From Fictibacillus marinisediminis (GTDB lineage Bacteria; Bacillota; Bacilli; Bacillales; Fictibacillaceae), in contig NZ_JAIWJX010000002.1 in assembly GCF_023149135.1 (NCBI RefSeq), forward strand, positions 2,170,001-2,234,000: a DNA stretch of 64,000 nt. Direction: 5' to 3'. Under the pieces are notes generated by a model. That model saw nothing but the letters and a program-made list of their open reading frames with translations. It was not told where the DNA came from and made no database searches. This document shows positions 52,994-61,789 of this stretch, in pieces. Position numbers and translations under genes: made by a program. The first letter of the stretch is position 1, and each line of letters begins with the position of its first letter.

Positions 52994-53713
52994 ATGGGAC
53001 GTAAGTGGAACAACATTAAAGAGAAAAAAGCGTCAAAAGATGCCAATACGAGCCGCATCTACGCTAAATTCGGCCGTGAGATCTACGTGGCGGCAAAGCA
53101 GGGAGAACCTGATCCTGAATCCAACCAGGCATTAAAAGTCGTTCTTGAACGTGCAAAAACATACAGTGTGCCTAAAAATATCATCGATCGTGCCATTGAA
53201 AAGGCGAAGGGCGGATCGGATGAAACGTATGACGAGCTTCGTTACGAAGGATTCGGCCCAAATGGTTCAATGGTCATCGTTGACGCGCTAACAAATAATG
53301 TGAACCGGACGGCTGCGGATGTGCGTGCAGCCTTTACGAAAAATGGCGGGAACATGGGTGTTTCCGGCTCAGTGGCCTATATGTTTGATGCAACAGCCGT
53401 ATTTGCCATCGAAGATAAAACGGAAGAGGAAGTGCTGGAAATCTTAATGGAAGCAGATGTTGACGCCCGTGACATTATTGAAGAAGACGGTTCTGTCATC
53501 GTGTATGCAGAGCCTGACCAATTCCATGCTGTACAAGAAGCATTCAAGAATGCCGGTATTACCGAATTTACAGTAGCCGAGCTTACCATGCTGGCACAAA
53601 ATGACCTGTCCCTTCCTGAAGATGCACAGAATCAATTTGAGAAAATGATCGATGCGATCGAAGACTTGGAAGATGTTCAGCAGGTATACCACAACGTAGA
53701 CCTTAGTGAATAA
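52994..53713 (+). CDS. YebC/TACO1-family protein
   Basis: A 239-residue protein of the YebC family, reported as a transcription regulator and more recently as a factor that helps ribosomes through proline stretches. [33 protein letters not shown] and the acidic C-terminus [12 protein letters not shown] are conserved. Size and sequence fit the B. subtilis YeeI branch. AGTGGA precedes ATG 52994; TGTATAAT at 52926 may be an extended -10. Confidence 0.93.
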   Translation: MGRKWNNIKEKKASKDANTSRIYAKFGREIYVAAKQGEPDPESNQALKVVLERAKTYSVPKNIIDRAIEKAKGGSDETYDELRYEGFGPNGSMVIVDALTNNVNRTAADVRAAFTKNGGNMGVSGSVAYMFDATAVFAIEDKTEEEVLEILMEADVDARDIIEEDGSVIVYAEPDQFHAVQEAFKNAGITEFTVAELTMLAQNDLSLPEDAQNQFEKMIDAIEDLEDVQQVYHNVDLSE

Positions 53714-53717
53714 AAAG

Positions 53718-53753
53718 AAAAAGCAGACCTTCATTTGTAAGGTCTGCTTTTTT
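53718..53753. terminator. Bidirectional terminator between yebC-like and DoxX genes
   Basis: AAAAAGCAGACCTT and AAGGTCTGCTTTTT form a perfect 14-bp stem. Confidence 0.95.
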
Positions 53754-53772
53754 GTTATTGTTATGTATTCTA

Positions 53773-54288
53773 CTATGCACTTTTAGACAAAGGAGTATTC
53801 GATAATTTCCTTTTCTTGAATTTCAATCCCAGATAGTGAACAACCCAGCGGTCCATACCGATTCGCCCAGCATTTGCTCCTGCAGCCAGAACGATCATAC
53901 CTGCTAGAACCATTTGCGGGTTGACAGATGTTGTACCGGAGAATAAATATGCAAAGTTCATTGTAAGCCCCATGAGAACCGCTAAACTAGTAAACATACC
54001 TAACAGGAGTCCAAGACCTACCAAAAATTCTCCCCAGGGAATGAGCGCATTAAAGATTTCAGCATTCGGCAGAGCGACTTGCCTCAAGAAATCACCCCAC
54101 CAGGGCTGAACAGCAGGATGATCACCAGAAACTTGCTTAAGAGCCCCAAGCATAAAACCACTGGCATCAAAATGCCCGCTGCTGATTTTTTCCCATCCTG
54201 CCTGAACCCACTTAACTCCAAGATACAATCGAAAAAGAGTAAGCACGTAAGAGGCTAAACGATTTTCTTTTAACCATTGAATAAACAT
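53773..54288 (-). CDS. DoxX-family membrane protein under Fur-type control
   Basis: A 171-residue four-helix membrane protein. LFRLYLGVKWVQAGWEKISS, GEFLVGLGLLLGMFTSLAV and NPQMVLAGMIVLAAGANAGR are typical of DoxX/CatD-like proteins, which take part in thiol or quinone stress responses. ATG 54288 has AGGAGGAATT upstream on the minus strand. The promoter contains a Fur box, so iron starvation should induce it. Confidence 0.85.
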   Translation of the reverse strand: MFIQWLKENRLASYVLTLFRLYLGVKWVQAGWEKISSGHFDASGFMLGALKQVSGDHPAVQPWWGDFLRQVALPNAEIFNALIPWGEFLVGLGLLLGMFTSLAVLMGLTMNFAYLFSGTTSVNPQMVLAGMIVLAAGANAGRIGMDRWVVHYLGLKFKKRKLSNTPLSKSA

Positions 54289-54310
54289 AGAATTCCTCCT
54301 AAACAACAAA

Positions 54311-54353
54311 TGATAACGATTATCATTATCACATCAAATTCTATCTTGGTCAA
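54311..54353 (-). promoter_or_regulatory. Fur box overlapping a sigma-A promoter, DoxX gene
   Basis: TGATAACGATTATCA (54311-54325) matches the 7-1-7 Fur box TGATAATNATTATCA with one change, and a further half site TTATCA (54327-54332) extends it. On the minus strand TTGACC (54353-54348) and GATAAT (54330-54325) are 17 nt apart, so the box covers the -10. Confidence 0.82.
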
Positions 54354-54385
54354 TGCGAAAATAGTTTCATTACTATACTCTCTGC

Positions 54386-54490
54386 CTAGTTAAGAAGAAC
54401 CATTTCATGAAGTAATAATAATTGTCCGGCCGCATGAATAGCTGCTTTTTCGTACCAGGCCTGCTTTCGCTTTTCTTTGCATTCTTCCAT
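54386..54490 (-). CDS. Possible small helical protein, 34 residues
   Basis: The minus strand reads MEECKEKRKQAWYEKAAIHA then AGQLLLLHEMVLLN. Composition and an amphipathic pattern look protein-like, and the frame stays open for 12 further codons upstream (FNLRDFILKK precedes the ATG), but I see only a weak GAGAG as ribosome site. It could be a short gene or the end of a decayed longer one. Confidence 0.35.
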   Translation of the reverse strand: MEECKEKRKQAWYEKAAIHAAGQLLLLHEMVLLN

Positions 54491-54558
54491 CTTTTTCAGA
54501 ATAAAATCTCTCAGATTGAATATAGTTTACTAGAAACGGAAGGAAGAAGGTGAATTCT

Positions 54559-54741
54559 ATGAGACTTCAAGCAGTGTACTTTTGGATTCTCATCATGATC
54601 TCTACGACAGGGTTCAGTTATCTTTATTTATCCTCGCTATTTACTGTTGGGTTCCTTGTTACCGGGCTCATCATGGTGTGTTTAGCCTACATTGCCATTG
54701 ATCTTAAAGAGGAGGAGGAATGGGATGAGAGACAGCAATAA
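54559..54741 (+). CDS. Small two-helix membrane protein upstream of spoIIP-like gene
   Basis: A 60-residue protein with two predicted membrane segments (AVYFWILIMISTTGFSYLYL and FTVGFLVTGLIMVCLAYIAI) and an acidic tail DLKEEEEWDERQQ. ATG 54559 follows GGAAGAAGG. Its last 17 nt overlap the start of the SpoIIP-like gene, whose ribosome site GAGGAGGAGG lies inside its acidic tail, so the two are coupled. Family not recognised; a sporulation-membrane partner is possible. Confidence 0.7.
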   Translation: MRLQAVYFWILIMISTTGFSYLYLSSLFTVGFLVTGLIMVCLAYIAIDLKEEEEWDERQQ

Positions 54742-55864
54742 CGGCTTGTTTTCAACGAGTATAAAGGTTTCTCTCCTTAGCATTCTTCTTTTCTTTGTAG
54801 CTGGATTTATATCATCTGCGGAAATTAAGTTCGATGTATCATCCTCCCTTGTTAAAAAGTGGTTTAATAACTTTACAACGGAAGCCTTGGTCTATGCCAT
54901 CGGATCAGAGAATCCTTATTATACGCAGGTGCTTCCAAAAGAAAGCAAACCGCCAGCCGCTTCTTCCATCATGCTGCAGCTCATGACCAACCTGAGGCCA
55001 GGGGACCCGCGAAGTTTGATCGGAACGGAACTGCCAGGCTTTGCGATCTATGATTCAGAGATTTATATTGCCGGGAAAGGAACAACCTATTCTACATTGC
55101 CGATTGAACCGACATTGCCCCTTCAGGAAATTCTAAAGCCGAACGAACCGAATAAAAAGAATGTGAATATCGATAACCCGAATGAAGATATTCCTCCGCC
55201 CAAATTAAAAACGAAAGGCCAGGTCGTTTATATTTACCATTCACACAGCTATGAATCATTCAGGCCGATCCTGCAAGGAGGCAAATTTACAAGTTCCAAT
55301 CCAAAGACCAACATTATAGCGGTAGGTGACCGGTTAAAACAGGATCTGGAGAGCAGAGGGATTGGTGTAGATCATGACACCACTAACGTAGGGGAAAAGT
55401 TAAATGCGAGAAAGTGGACTACCAATCGTGCGTATGCACTGTCCCGAGAAACCGTTCAGCATGCCGTCTCACAAGACCGTGATTTATCCTACCTGATTGA
55501 CATCCATCGTGATTCTCAGCCTAGGAAAATGACGACGATCTCTATCAACAACCAGCCTTATGCGCGATTATGTTTTATTGTTGGAAGGGAACATCCGTCT
55601 TTTGAAAAAAACCTTCAGATTGCAGAAGAACTGAACAGTCTGGTAAATAAAAAATATCCTCATCTCAGCCGGGGGGTCATTATTAAGAATAAATCCCAAG
55701 GCAACGGCATCTACAACCAGGATCTTTCGAACAACGCCATGCTGATTGAAATGGGAGGAATCGATAACGACTTCCGTGAACTGTACAGAACCGCAGATGC
55801 TTTTGCAGATGTGTTCAGCAGTTTTTACTGGCAGGCAGAGAAGGTAAATGGGAATGCGAATTAG
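54725..55864 (+). CDS. spoIIP: SpoIIP-like peptidoglycan amidase/endopeptidase
   Basis: A 379-residue protein with one N-terminal membrane anchor (VSLLSILLFFVAGFI) and a C-terminal SpoIIP domain: VVYIYHSHSYESF has the metal-binding His and Glu, LIDIHRDSQPR and AMLIEMGGIDND complete the site. SpoIIP removes septal peptidoglycan during engulfment with SpoIID. The usual neighbour gpr is absent and a small membrane protein precedes it, so this may be a paralogue of the main spoIIP. ATG 54725 follows GAGGAGGAGG. Confidence 0.85.
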   Translation: MRDSNNGLFSTSIKVSLLSILLFFVAGFISSAEIKFDVSSSLVKKWFNNFTTEALVYAIGSENPYYTQVLPKESKPPAASSIMLQLMTNLRPGDPRSLIGTELPGFAIYDSEIYIAGKGTTYSTLPIEPTLPLQEILKPNEPNKKNVNIDNPNEDIPPPKLKTKGQVVYIYHSHSYESFRPILQGGKFTSSNPKTNIIAVGDRLKQDLESRGIGVDHDTTNVGEKLNARKWTTNRAYALSRETVQHAVSQDRDLSYLIDIHRDSQPRKMTTISINNQPYARLCFIVGREHPSFEKNLQIAEELNSLVNKKYPHLSRGVIIKNKSQGNGIYNQDLSNNAMLIEMGGIDNDFRELYRTADAFADVFSSFYWQAEKVNGNAN

Positions 55865-55875
55865 AATATAGTGAG

Positions 55876-55902
55876 AAGAGCTGTTTCAGCAGCTCTTTTT
55901 TT
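55876..55902 (+). terminator. Terminator of the SpoIIP-like gene
   Basis: AAGAGCTG and CAGCTCTT form an 8-bp stem, then a run of seven T. Confidence 0.85.
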
Positions 55903-55925
55903 ATGAAAGATGAAGGGGGATCAGA

Positions 55926-56417
55926 ATGAATCGGATTGAATATGAATGGGTCAAACAGACGAGAGAGATTCTTTTGAAATTTTGTGATGAGCTTCAACCT
56001 GAAGATTTCACAAGACAAATTGATGGGTTCGGCTTCCAAAGTGTGCGGGATTCACTGCTTCATGTTGCAAACTGCTATCATGGATGGCTCGGTTCCTATA
56101 TTTTATTGCAGACGAAAACGCCTCTGACACCAAAAGAAAACATTTCAAAAACAAGTTTGGAAGAAATTAAACAGAGATTTATCCAGGCTGATGCCTATGT
56201 TGATGATGTCCTTAATGATTTGGATGGGCAGATGAATGAGCTTATCATAAGAGCCATTCCTTGGAGAGAACATGGAGAACCTATTTCCATTTCAGCTGCA
56301 CAGCTTCTTCTGCATGTGGTAACACACGAATACCATCATAAAGGCCAAATTATGGCGATGGCCAGACATATGGGTTATGAACCGCCGAATACAGATGTGC
56401 TGGGGGTTGGGGATTAA
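55926..56417 (+). CDS. DinB-family protein (YisT-like)
   Basis: A 163-residue four-helix-bundle protein. The three metal-binding His are visible: SLLHVANCYHGWL near residue 42 and HVVTHEYHHKGQI near residue 135. Such DinB/YfiT proteins are putative thiol-dependent transferases; substrate unknown. AGGGGGATC precedes ATG 55926. Confidence 0.82.
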   Translation: MNRIEYEWVKQTREILLKFCDELQPEDFTRQIDGFGFQSVRDSLLHVANCYHGWLGSYILLQTKTPLTPKENISKTSLEEIKQRFIQADAYVDDVLNDLDGQMNELIIRAIPWREHGEPISISAAQLLLHVVTHEYHHKGQIMAMARHMGYEPPNTDVLGVGD

Positions 56418-56440
56418 TCAAATTTTTAATTATTGTACGA

Positions 56441-56475
56441 AGAGCATTTTCATTGTAGATGAAATGCTCTTTTTT
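56441..56475 (+). terminator. Terminator of the DinB gene
   Basis: AGAGCATTT and AAATGCTCT pair around a 16-nt loop, then six T. Confidence 0.85.
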
Positions 56476-56629
56476 CATGCGTAAATACCAACATTACGGC
56501 AATCTGATAAATCTAACAATTTCACGTACCGTATGTTAAATCTTTAAAAATTAAAAATAATATTTAAAGATCCAACCTCAAAATCTACCAATTTTTACAA
56601 TTACATTGTTATTTTTCAACATTCCATCA

Positions 56630-56658
56630 TTGACTCGCAAGTAACTTATCGATATAAT
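56630..56658 (+). promoter_or_regulatory. Consensus sigma-A promoter of the amt operon
   Basis: TTGACT and TATAAT are separated by exactly 17 nt, one base from ideal. Confidence 0.85.
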
Positions 56659-56674
56659 GTCAGAAAATATAACA
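56658..56674 (+). promoter_or_regulatory. TnrA/GlnR box
   Basis: TGTCAGAAAATATAACA matches the TnrA/GlnR consensus TGTNANAWWWTMTNACA at all defined positions. It begins at the last base of the -10 and so covers the transcription start; this position implies repression, unlike the upstream activating site known for B. subtilis nrgAB. Confidence 0.88.
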
Positions 56675-56696
56675 TTGAATTGTAAGGGGTATTTAC

Positions 56697-57110
56697 ATGT
56701 TAGTACGTGACGAAGTAAATCCAAATATTAACATTCAAATTTCACCATCAGAACTTTTAAAAATGCTGCAATTCATGAAAACTAAAAAAGAACAGGAAAT
56801 TGAACGGATTAAAAACAAGATTAATAAATACGTACAAAAGAAAAATGCCGAAGATGCCTTTTATCAATCATTATCCCCTTTCCGAAAATTATTTACAGGC
56901 CGATCTCCCAGCCATCATCAAGCAGTTGAATACATTGCACATGTAAAAGAACCACTTAAACAAATTGATAAATTAAAACAAGGTGTATTTGAGCTGGATC
57001 ATTCCATCCACGGTCTAAAAGAAGAACCATCAAAAGATGAGATTATCCTCTCACGCACTATTATTGGGGAAATAAAGATGAATCGGAAATCGGGGAAGGA
57101 AACAACATGA
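56697..57110 (+). CDS. Unknown helical protein coupled to the ammonium transporter
   Basis: A 137-residue soluble, Lys/Glu-rich protein. Residues about 20-55 (MLQFMKTKKEQEIERIKNKI onward) and 80-105 look coiled-coil; LSPFRKLFTGRSPSHHQAVE forms a less helical middle. No family recognised and no PII (GlnK) signature, although PII is the usual Amt partner. AAGGGG serves ATG 56697. The last 4 nt overlap the amt start, and both share a nitrogen-controlled promoter, so a role in regulating or docking to Amt is a reasonable guess. Confidence 0.75.
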   Translation: MLVRDEVNPNINIQISPSELLKMLQFMKTKKEQEIERIKNKINKYVQKKNAEDAFYQSLSPFRKLFTGRSPSHHQAVEYIAHVKEPLKQIDKLKQGVFELDHSIHGLKEEPSKDEIILSRTIIGEIKMNRKSGKETT

Positions 57111-58381
57111 CTATCCACACACTAAATACAGGGTTAGATACCATTTGGGTTGTCTTGACTGCAGCTATGATTATACTAATGGAGGGTGGTTTCGCTCTAT
57201 TAGAAGCCGGATTCGTCAGACATAAGAATAACGTAAATATCCTCATGAAGGTATTTGCAGACATTACAATCGGTACCCTTTGTTTTTACCTTATTGGGTT
57301 TGGTTTAATGTATGGAAAGGATTTGTCGGGCTTAATTGGAAGTAACGGATTTATGATTAAAGGAGATCTCTCACATTTACACTTTTTAATTTCTGTTGAT
57401 ACCTTTTGGCTATTCCAAGCAGCGTTTGTTATTGCCGTCATTTCCATTGTATCTGGCGCTGTTGCTGAGCGTATTAATTTCCGTGCCTACATTCTTTATG
57501 CCGTTATCATGACAACCTTTATTTACCCGGTTGCAGGCCACTGGGTCTGGGGCGGAGGATGGCTCGGAAAACTTGGAATGCAGGACTTCGCAGGTTCTGC
57601 GGTTATTCATGCATTAGGTGGATTTTCTGCTTTAGCCGCAGCAATTTTTATCGGTCCTCGAAAAGGAAAATTCACTCCTCAAGGAGTTAGTACAGTCTCC
57701 TTGCCAAGTAATCTTCCCTTAGCATCTGTAGGAGCCTTCTTACTTTGGTTTGGTTGGTTTGGTTTTAATGCAGGAAGTACGTTAAGTGCCACTGATGCCA
57801 GAATTGGACATATTGCCATTGTAACCATGCTGTCAGCAGCATCAGGCGGTGCAGCAACAATGCTTTATACCCTTTTTCGTTATAAGCGCTCTGATGCACC
57901 TTCTGTAATTAATGGATCATTGGCTGGGTTGGTAGGAATCACAGCAGGATGTGCTTTTGTCAGTGATCCTTTTGCTATCCTAATTGGAGCTGGATCTGGT
58001 CTGCTAATGCTTTTCGCCACTTATTGGTTAGAAATCAAAAGAATTGATGATCCTGTAGGTGCGTTTCCCGTTCACGCGATTTCAGGAATATGGGGAACCG
58101 TAGCGGTAGGATTGTTTGCAACAGATAAAGGTCTTATTACGACCGGGAACTGGCACCTGTTAGGCGTTCAGCTTTTAGGATTACTCGTCTTGTGCATATG
58201 GGGTTTTGTCTTAACCTGGATGGGACTTAAATTGATTCAATTGTGGATACCTGTCCGATCGACTGAAGAAGAGGAAGAGGTTGGATTAGATATTAGCTAC
58301 CACGGTATGGTTGCTGCTTTTCAGGAACAAGAGTTTATCAAATACGAAAGTAATTACCTCCATCATAAAGATGACGATTAA
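57107..58381 (+). CDS. amt: Ammonium transporter
   Basis: A 424-residue Amt/Mep/Rh channel with 11 membrane helices. Pore residues are visible: twin histidines in GSAVIHALGGFSA and DDPVGAFPVHAISGIWG, the Phe gate region FWLFQAAFVIAVISIVSGAV, and LLWFGWFGFNAGST. The cytoplasmic tail (RSTEEEEEVGLDISYHGMVA and a His/Asp-rich end) is intact, allowing PII-type control although no glnK is adjacent. ATG 57107 overlaps the preceding stop (ATGA). Confidence 0.95.
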   Translation: MTIHTLNTGLDTIWVVLTAAMIILMEGGFALLEAGFVRHKNNVNILMKVFADITIGTLCFYLIGFGLMYGKDLSGLIGSNGFMIKGDLSHLHFLISVDTFWLFQAAFVIAVISIVSGAVAERINFRAYILYAVIMTTFIYPVAGHWVWGGGWLGKLGMQDFAGSAVIHALGGFSALAAAIFIGPRKGKFTPQGVSTVSLPSNLPLASVGAFLLWFGWFGFNAGSTLSATDARIGHIAIVTMLSAASGGAATMLYTLFRYKRSDAPSVINGSLAGLVGITAGCAFVSDPFAILIGAGSGLLMLFATYWLEIKRIDDPVGAFPVHAISGIWGTVAVGLFATDKGLITTGNWHLLGVQLLGLLVLCIWGFVLTWMGLKLIQLWIPVRSTEEEEEVGLDISYHGMVAAFQEQEFIKYESNYLHHKDDD

Positions 58382-58398
58382 AAGAATTTCAAAGACAC

Positions 58399-58437
58399 AG
58401 ACCCACCTTCATTTTACGTTGTTGGTGGGTTGTTTTT
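58399..58437 (+). terminator. Terminator of the amt operon
   Basis: ACCCACC and GGTGGGT form a 7-bp stem with a 16-nt loop, then TGTTTTTT. Confidence 0.85.
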
Positions 58438-58539
58438 TATTTACTTCCGGTAAAATTACCTGAATTTTCTTGACATTTGTTGATGAAGTAATGCATAATA
58501 TTCTTTAAAATTATCTGGTGCGTTAATAGGGGCCAGTAA

Positions 58540-58765
58540 ATATGTTATCAGGCGAAAGAGAGTGGAATTCATCAGGCTGAGAGATTCCATCGCTGAAGAA
58601 ACTATTGAACCTACCCCTTGAGCTGCTAGGCGAATAACCTGGCCGTTTCCCTCGTTACGGGTTTTAAGAGAGTATCATCTGCCTAGATGATACTAATAAA
58701 GGTGGTACCGCGGATGACAGACTCTTTCCGTCCTTTTTTAAGGATGGGAAGGGTCTTTTTTAGTA
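58540..58765 (+). promoter_or_regulatory. T-box riboswitch, proline type, upstream of proBA
   Basis: The T-box core AAGGTGGTACCGCGG lies at 58699-58713, followed by a terminator hairpin (GACTCTTTCCGTCCTT with its complement near 58740-58756) and a T run. Stem I begins near 58545 (AGAGAGTGGAATTC with GAGAGATTCC). CCT at 58610-58612, in GAACCTACC, is the probable specifier codon for proline. Uncharged tRNA-Pro would favour the antiterminator and permit proBA transcription. The 58438-58539 stretch before it probably holds the promoter; TTGACA at 58470 is a candidate -35. Confidence 0.92.
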
Positions 58766-58786
58766 AACAAAAGGAGTGGCGGATAC

Positions 58787-59911
58787 ATGAGCAAAAGACG
58801 AATCGTTGTAAAAATCGGGAGCAGTTCCCTGACCAACAAGAACGGCGGACTAAGTAAGAGTAAACTTACCGAACATGTGGAAGCAATCGTCCAATTAAGA
58901 AAACAGGGACATGAAGTTATCTTGATCTCTTCTGGCGCGGTGTCAGCGGGATTTGCCGATTTAGGGTATCCCGCGCGTCCTGTAACAACAGCCGGGAAAC
59001 AAGCCGCTGCAGCTGTGGGGCAAGGGTTATTAATTCAAGCTTATACTGAAATCTTTAAACAACATGGAATTGTTGCTGCCCAGCTGCTGTTAACCCGGAA
59101 TGACTTTTATAAAAAAGAGCAGTACACCAATGCCTATGCGACGTTATCCGAACTGTTAAAACGGTCGGTGCTGCCAATCATTAATGAGAATGATTCCGTC
59201 TCGATCGATGAATTGACCTTTGGAGATAATGATATGCTCTCCGCTCTTGTCAGCGGCCTCGTTCATGCAGATTTATTGATGATATTGACGGATATCAATG
59301 GACTGTATGATCAAGATCCACGAACGGTTCCCACAGCGCATCGGTATGATTTTCTTTACGACATTACAGATGACCATATTAAGATGACGAATTTGGCGTC
59401 GGCATCAAAATTTGGTACAGGAGGTATGAAATCAAAACTCCTGGCCGCAAAAACAGCTCTCTCGCTCGGGGTAAACATTTTTGTCGGTACAGGCTCCAAT
59501 CAGGAAAAACTCCTTCATATTCTAGATGGAAAGGGCGATGGAACGTATATCGGCAATTCGCCTGCCACCGCATTAAAAACACAAAAACAATGGTTGGCTT
59601 TTCATTCACCGGTCAGCGGAATCATTGAAATAGATGATGGAGCCGCAAAGGCCATTTTGTTCGAGGGAAAAAGTTTGTTGCCGGCGGGAATTCATGCTGT
59701 CAGTGGTGTGTTTTCAACCGGGGAAGTGGTAGAAATCATCAATTCCGCAAAAGAGGTCATCGGTAAAGGCCAGGTTCAGTATTCCTCTGAAGACTTACAA
59801 ATTATTAAAGGATTAACGAGTCAAGAAGCGATGGAAAAGACCAAGAATACCCACCCTGAAGTAGTTCATCGCAACAGATGGCTGTCCATGATAAAGGAGA
59901 GAACCGTATGA
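58787..59911 (+). CDS. proB: Glutamate 5-kinase
   Basis: A 374-residue enzyme for the first step of proline synthesis. Amino-acid-kinase domain with [35 protein letters not shown] and [17 protein letters not shown]; a C-terminal PUA domain of about 80 residues follows. AAAGGAG lies before ATG 58787. Under the T-box it serves anabolic proline supply. Its stop overlaps proA (ATGA). Confidence 0.96.
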   Translation: MSKRRIVVKIGSSSLTNKNGGLSKSKLTEHVEAIVQLRKQGHEVILISSGAVSAGFADLGYPARPVTTAGKQAAAAVGQGLLIQAYTEIFKQHGIVAAQLLLTRNDFYKKEQYTNAYATLSELLKRSVLPIINENDSVSIDELTFGDNDMLSALVSGLVHADLLMILTDINGLYDQDPRTVPTAHRYDFLYDITDDHIKMTNLASASKFGTGGMKSKLLAAKTALSLGVNIFVGTGSNQEKLLHILDGKGDGTYIGNSPATALKTQKQWLAFHSPVSGIIEIDDGAAKAILFEGKSLLPAGIHAVSGVFSTGEVVEIINSAKEVIGKGQVQYSSEDLQIIKGLTSQEAMEKTKNTHPEVVHRNRWLSMIKERTV

Positions 59912-61155
59912 GTGAATTAATCACCAAAGGAAAAAAAGCAAAAAAAGCGGTCACTGTACTCATCACAAAAACGACTTCACAAAAAAACAAAGCCCTGCAG
60001 CACATTGCGGACCAGTTGATCCATGAGACACCCTATATCTTGCAGGAAAATAATCGAGATATAGAGCATGCTCGAGAAAACGGTGTGCACGAATCCTTAA
60101 TTGACCGTCTGATACTTAATGAATCAAGAATTAAGGAGATGTCTGTGGCACTTGAGCAGCTTGCGTTTTTACCCGACCCTACAGGAAACGTTCTAGAGAG
60201 ATTTGAACGTCCCAATGGGCTCATAATTGAAAAGATAGCTGTCCCGCTAGGAGTCATCGGAATGATTTATGAAGCAAGGCCGAATGTCACTGTAGATGCC
60301 GCCAGTCTGTGTTTAAAGACTGGAAACGCAGTTCTGCTTCGAGGAAGTTCTTCAGCTATCCATTCAAACAGAGCGTTAGTTTCTGTGATCCACCATGCAC
60401 TGGAACTAAGTGATCTCCCAGTAGATTCTGTTCAGTTAATTGAAGATACGAGCCGTGAGACAGCAACACAGATGTTTAAAATGAACGACTATCTTGATGT
60501 TTTGATTCCGAGAGGCGGGAAGGCATTAATTCAAGCCGTCGTCGAAAACGCGTCTGTTCCAGTTTTAGAAACAGGTGCCGGAAACTGCCACGTTTATATC
60601 GATAAAAGTGCGGATAAGAAAATGGCGATTGACATCGTTCTCAACGCCAAAACCCAGCGTCCGTCGGTTTGCAATTCTATAGAAACCGTGCTCGTTCATG
60701 AAGCCTGGGCGAAAAAACATATGAAAGAGTTGGTCGAAAACCTTGTAGAGAGAGGTGTCGAGCTGCGAGTTGACCAGAACATTCATGAACTCTTTCCAGC
60801 CATTGTATTAGCGAGCGAGGAAGACTGGCAATCAGAGTATTTAGATCATATTTTAGCGATAAAAACCGTGTCGGGCACATCGGATGCTATTGAACATATT
60901 AACCGCTACGGTTCTAAACATTCAGAAGCCATCATCACGGAAGCTGAAGATAACGTTCGTTCATTTTTTCAATTGGTAGATGCCGCCGCGCTTTATCATA
61001 ATGCCTCAACCCGTTTCACCGATGGCCATGAATTCGGCTTTGGCGCTGAAATCGGCATCAGTACACAAAAGCTTCACGCTCGCGGTCCGATGGGCTTGCC
61101 CGCCTTAACCTCAAGCAAATATGTGATCAGAGGAAACGGACAGATACGGGAATAG
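59908..61155 (+). CDS. proA: Gamma-glutamyl phosphate reductase
   Basis: A 415-residue NADPH-dependent reductase forming glutamate semialdehyde. [19 protein letters not shown] and [12 protein letters not shown] are conserved, the catalytic Cys is in [13 protein letters not shown], and [20 protein letters not shown] is near the C-terminus. ATG 59908 overlaps the proB stop and has AAAGGAGAG upstream; an in-frame ATG at 59878 lies deeper inside proB. A pyrroline-5-carboxylate reductase gene is not nearby. Confidence 0.96.
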   Translation: MSELITKGKKAKKAVTVLITKTTSQKNKALQHIADQLIHETPYILQENNRDIEHARENGVHESLIDRLILNESRIKEMSVALEQLAFLPDPTGNVLERFERPNGLIIEKIAVPLGVIGMIYEARPNVTVDAASLCLKTGNAVLLRGSSSAIHSNRALVSVIHHALELSDLPVDSVQLIEDTSRETATQMFKMNDYLDVLIPRGGKALIQAVVENASVPVLETGAGNCHVYIDKSADKKMAIDIVLNAKTQRPSVCNSIETVLVHEAWAKKHMKELVENLVERGVELRVDQNIHELFPAIVLASEEDWQSEYLDHILAIKTVSGTSDAIEHINRYGSKHSEAIITEAEDNVRSFFQLVDAAALYHNASTRFTDGHEFGFGAEIGISTQKLHARGPMGLPALTSSKYVIRGNGQIRE

Positions 61156-61183
61156 GGAGTGACGTTGTGAAATATAGGCTACG

Positions 61184-61212
61184 AGCAGCGGATATCCGCT
61201 GCTTTTGTTTGT
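61184..61212 (+). terminator. Terminator of proBA
   Basis: AGCAGCGGATATCCGCTGCT is a perfect 20-nt palindrome followed by TTTGTTTG. Confidence 0.88.
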
Positions 61213-61271
61213 TGTTATATACTTTTTGAAGGGTATAATAAGGAATACACTATAAGGAGGTTCATGTATTT

Positions 61272-61553
61272 ATGAATGTAATTAGACATACACTTGATAA
61301 GCTTCAGGATCCTACCAATATTCTCGAAGGGGATCGATACGAATTTATCATACATATAGAGGTTGAAGAAGACGATGAACTGTATATGGAAAATGGCGTA
61401 TATATTAAACTGATTTATGCTGCTCTGCCTCAAGAGCCCCGAATTGTTCAATACCACTTATACGAAGACACAACAAACAATCCTCTTGATTTTGAATTAG
61501 AAGACGACGAAGTAGATGAGCTTAAGGAATTCTGCCGAAGCCAAGTACAGTAA
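61272..61553 (+). CDS. Small acidic protein of unknown function (possibly DUF6509)
   Basis: A 93-residue acidic protein. YEFIIHIEVEEDDELYMENG then VYIKLIYAA and a Glu/Asp-rich C-terminus suggest a small beta-sheet domain. It resembles a short conserved Bacillus family that I recall as DUF6509, but I cannot confirm this. AAGGAGGT lies 11 nt before ATG 61272; a closer ATG at 61264 runs into a stop after three codons. Confidence 0.7.
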   Translation: MNVIRHTLDKLQDPTNILEGDRYEFIIHIEVEEDDELYMENGVYIKLIYAALPQEPRIVQYHLYEDTTNNPLDFELEDDEVDELKEFCRSQVQ

Positions 61554-61569
61554 AACAATAAAAACATTA

Positions 61570-61607
61570 AAACAGTATCCATCAAAATTTATGGTTACTG
61601 TTTTTTT
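61570..61607 (+). terminator. Terminator of the small acidic gene
   Basis: AACAGTATCCAT and ATGGTTACTGTT pair over 12 positions with one mismatch, then seven T. Confidence 0.85.
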
Positions 61608-61789
61608 CATTTAAGATTCATCTTCATTTAGCTGCTGTCATGATGCACTTCAATTCCACCAAACCCGGGGATGCATCGGAAATTTCCGACTGAAATTAAC
61701 TCTTTTTTTGATATTATTGGAGATAGGATATAGTTTCCTGTTATTGAATGCAAGAAGAAAAAATTCTTAAATAGGTAAGGGGAATATTC

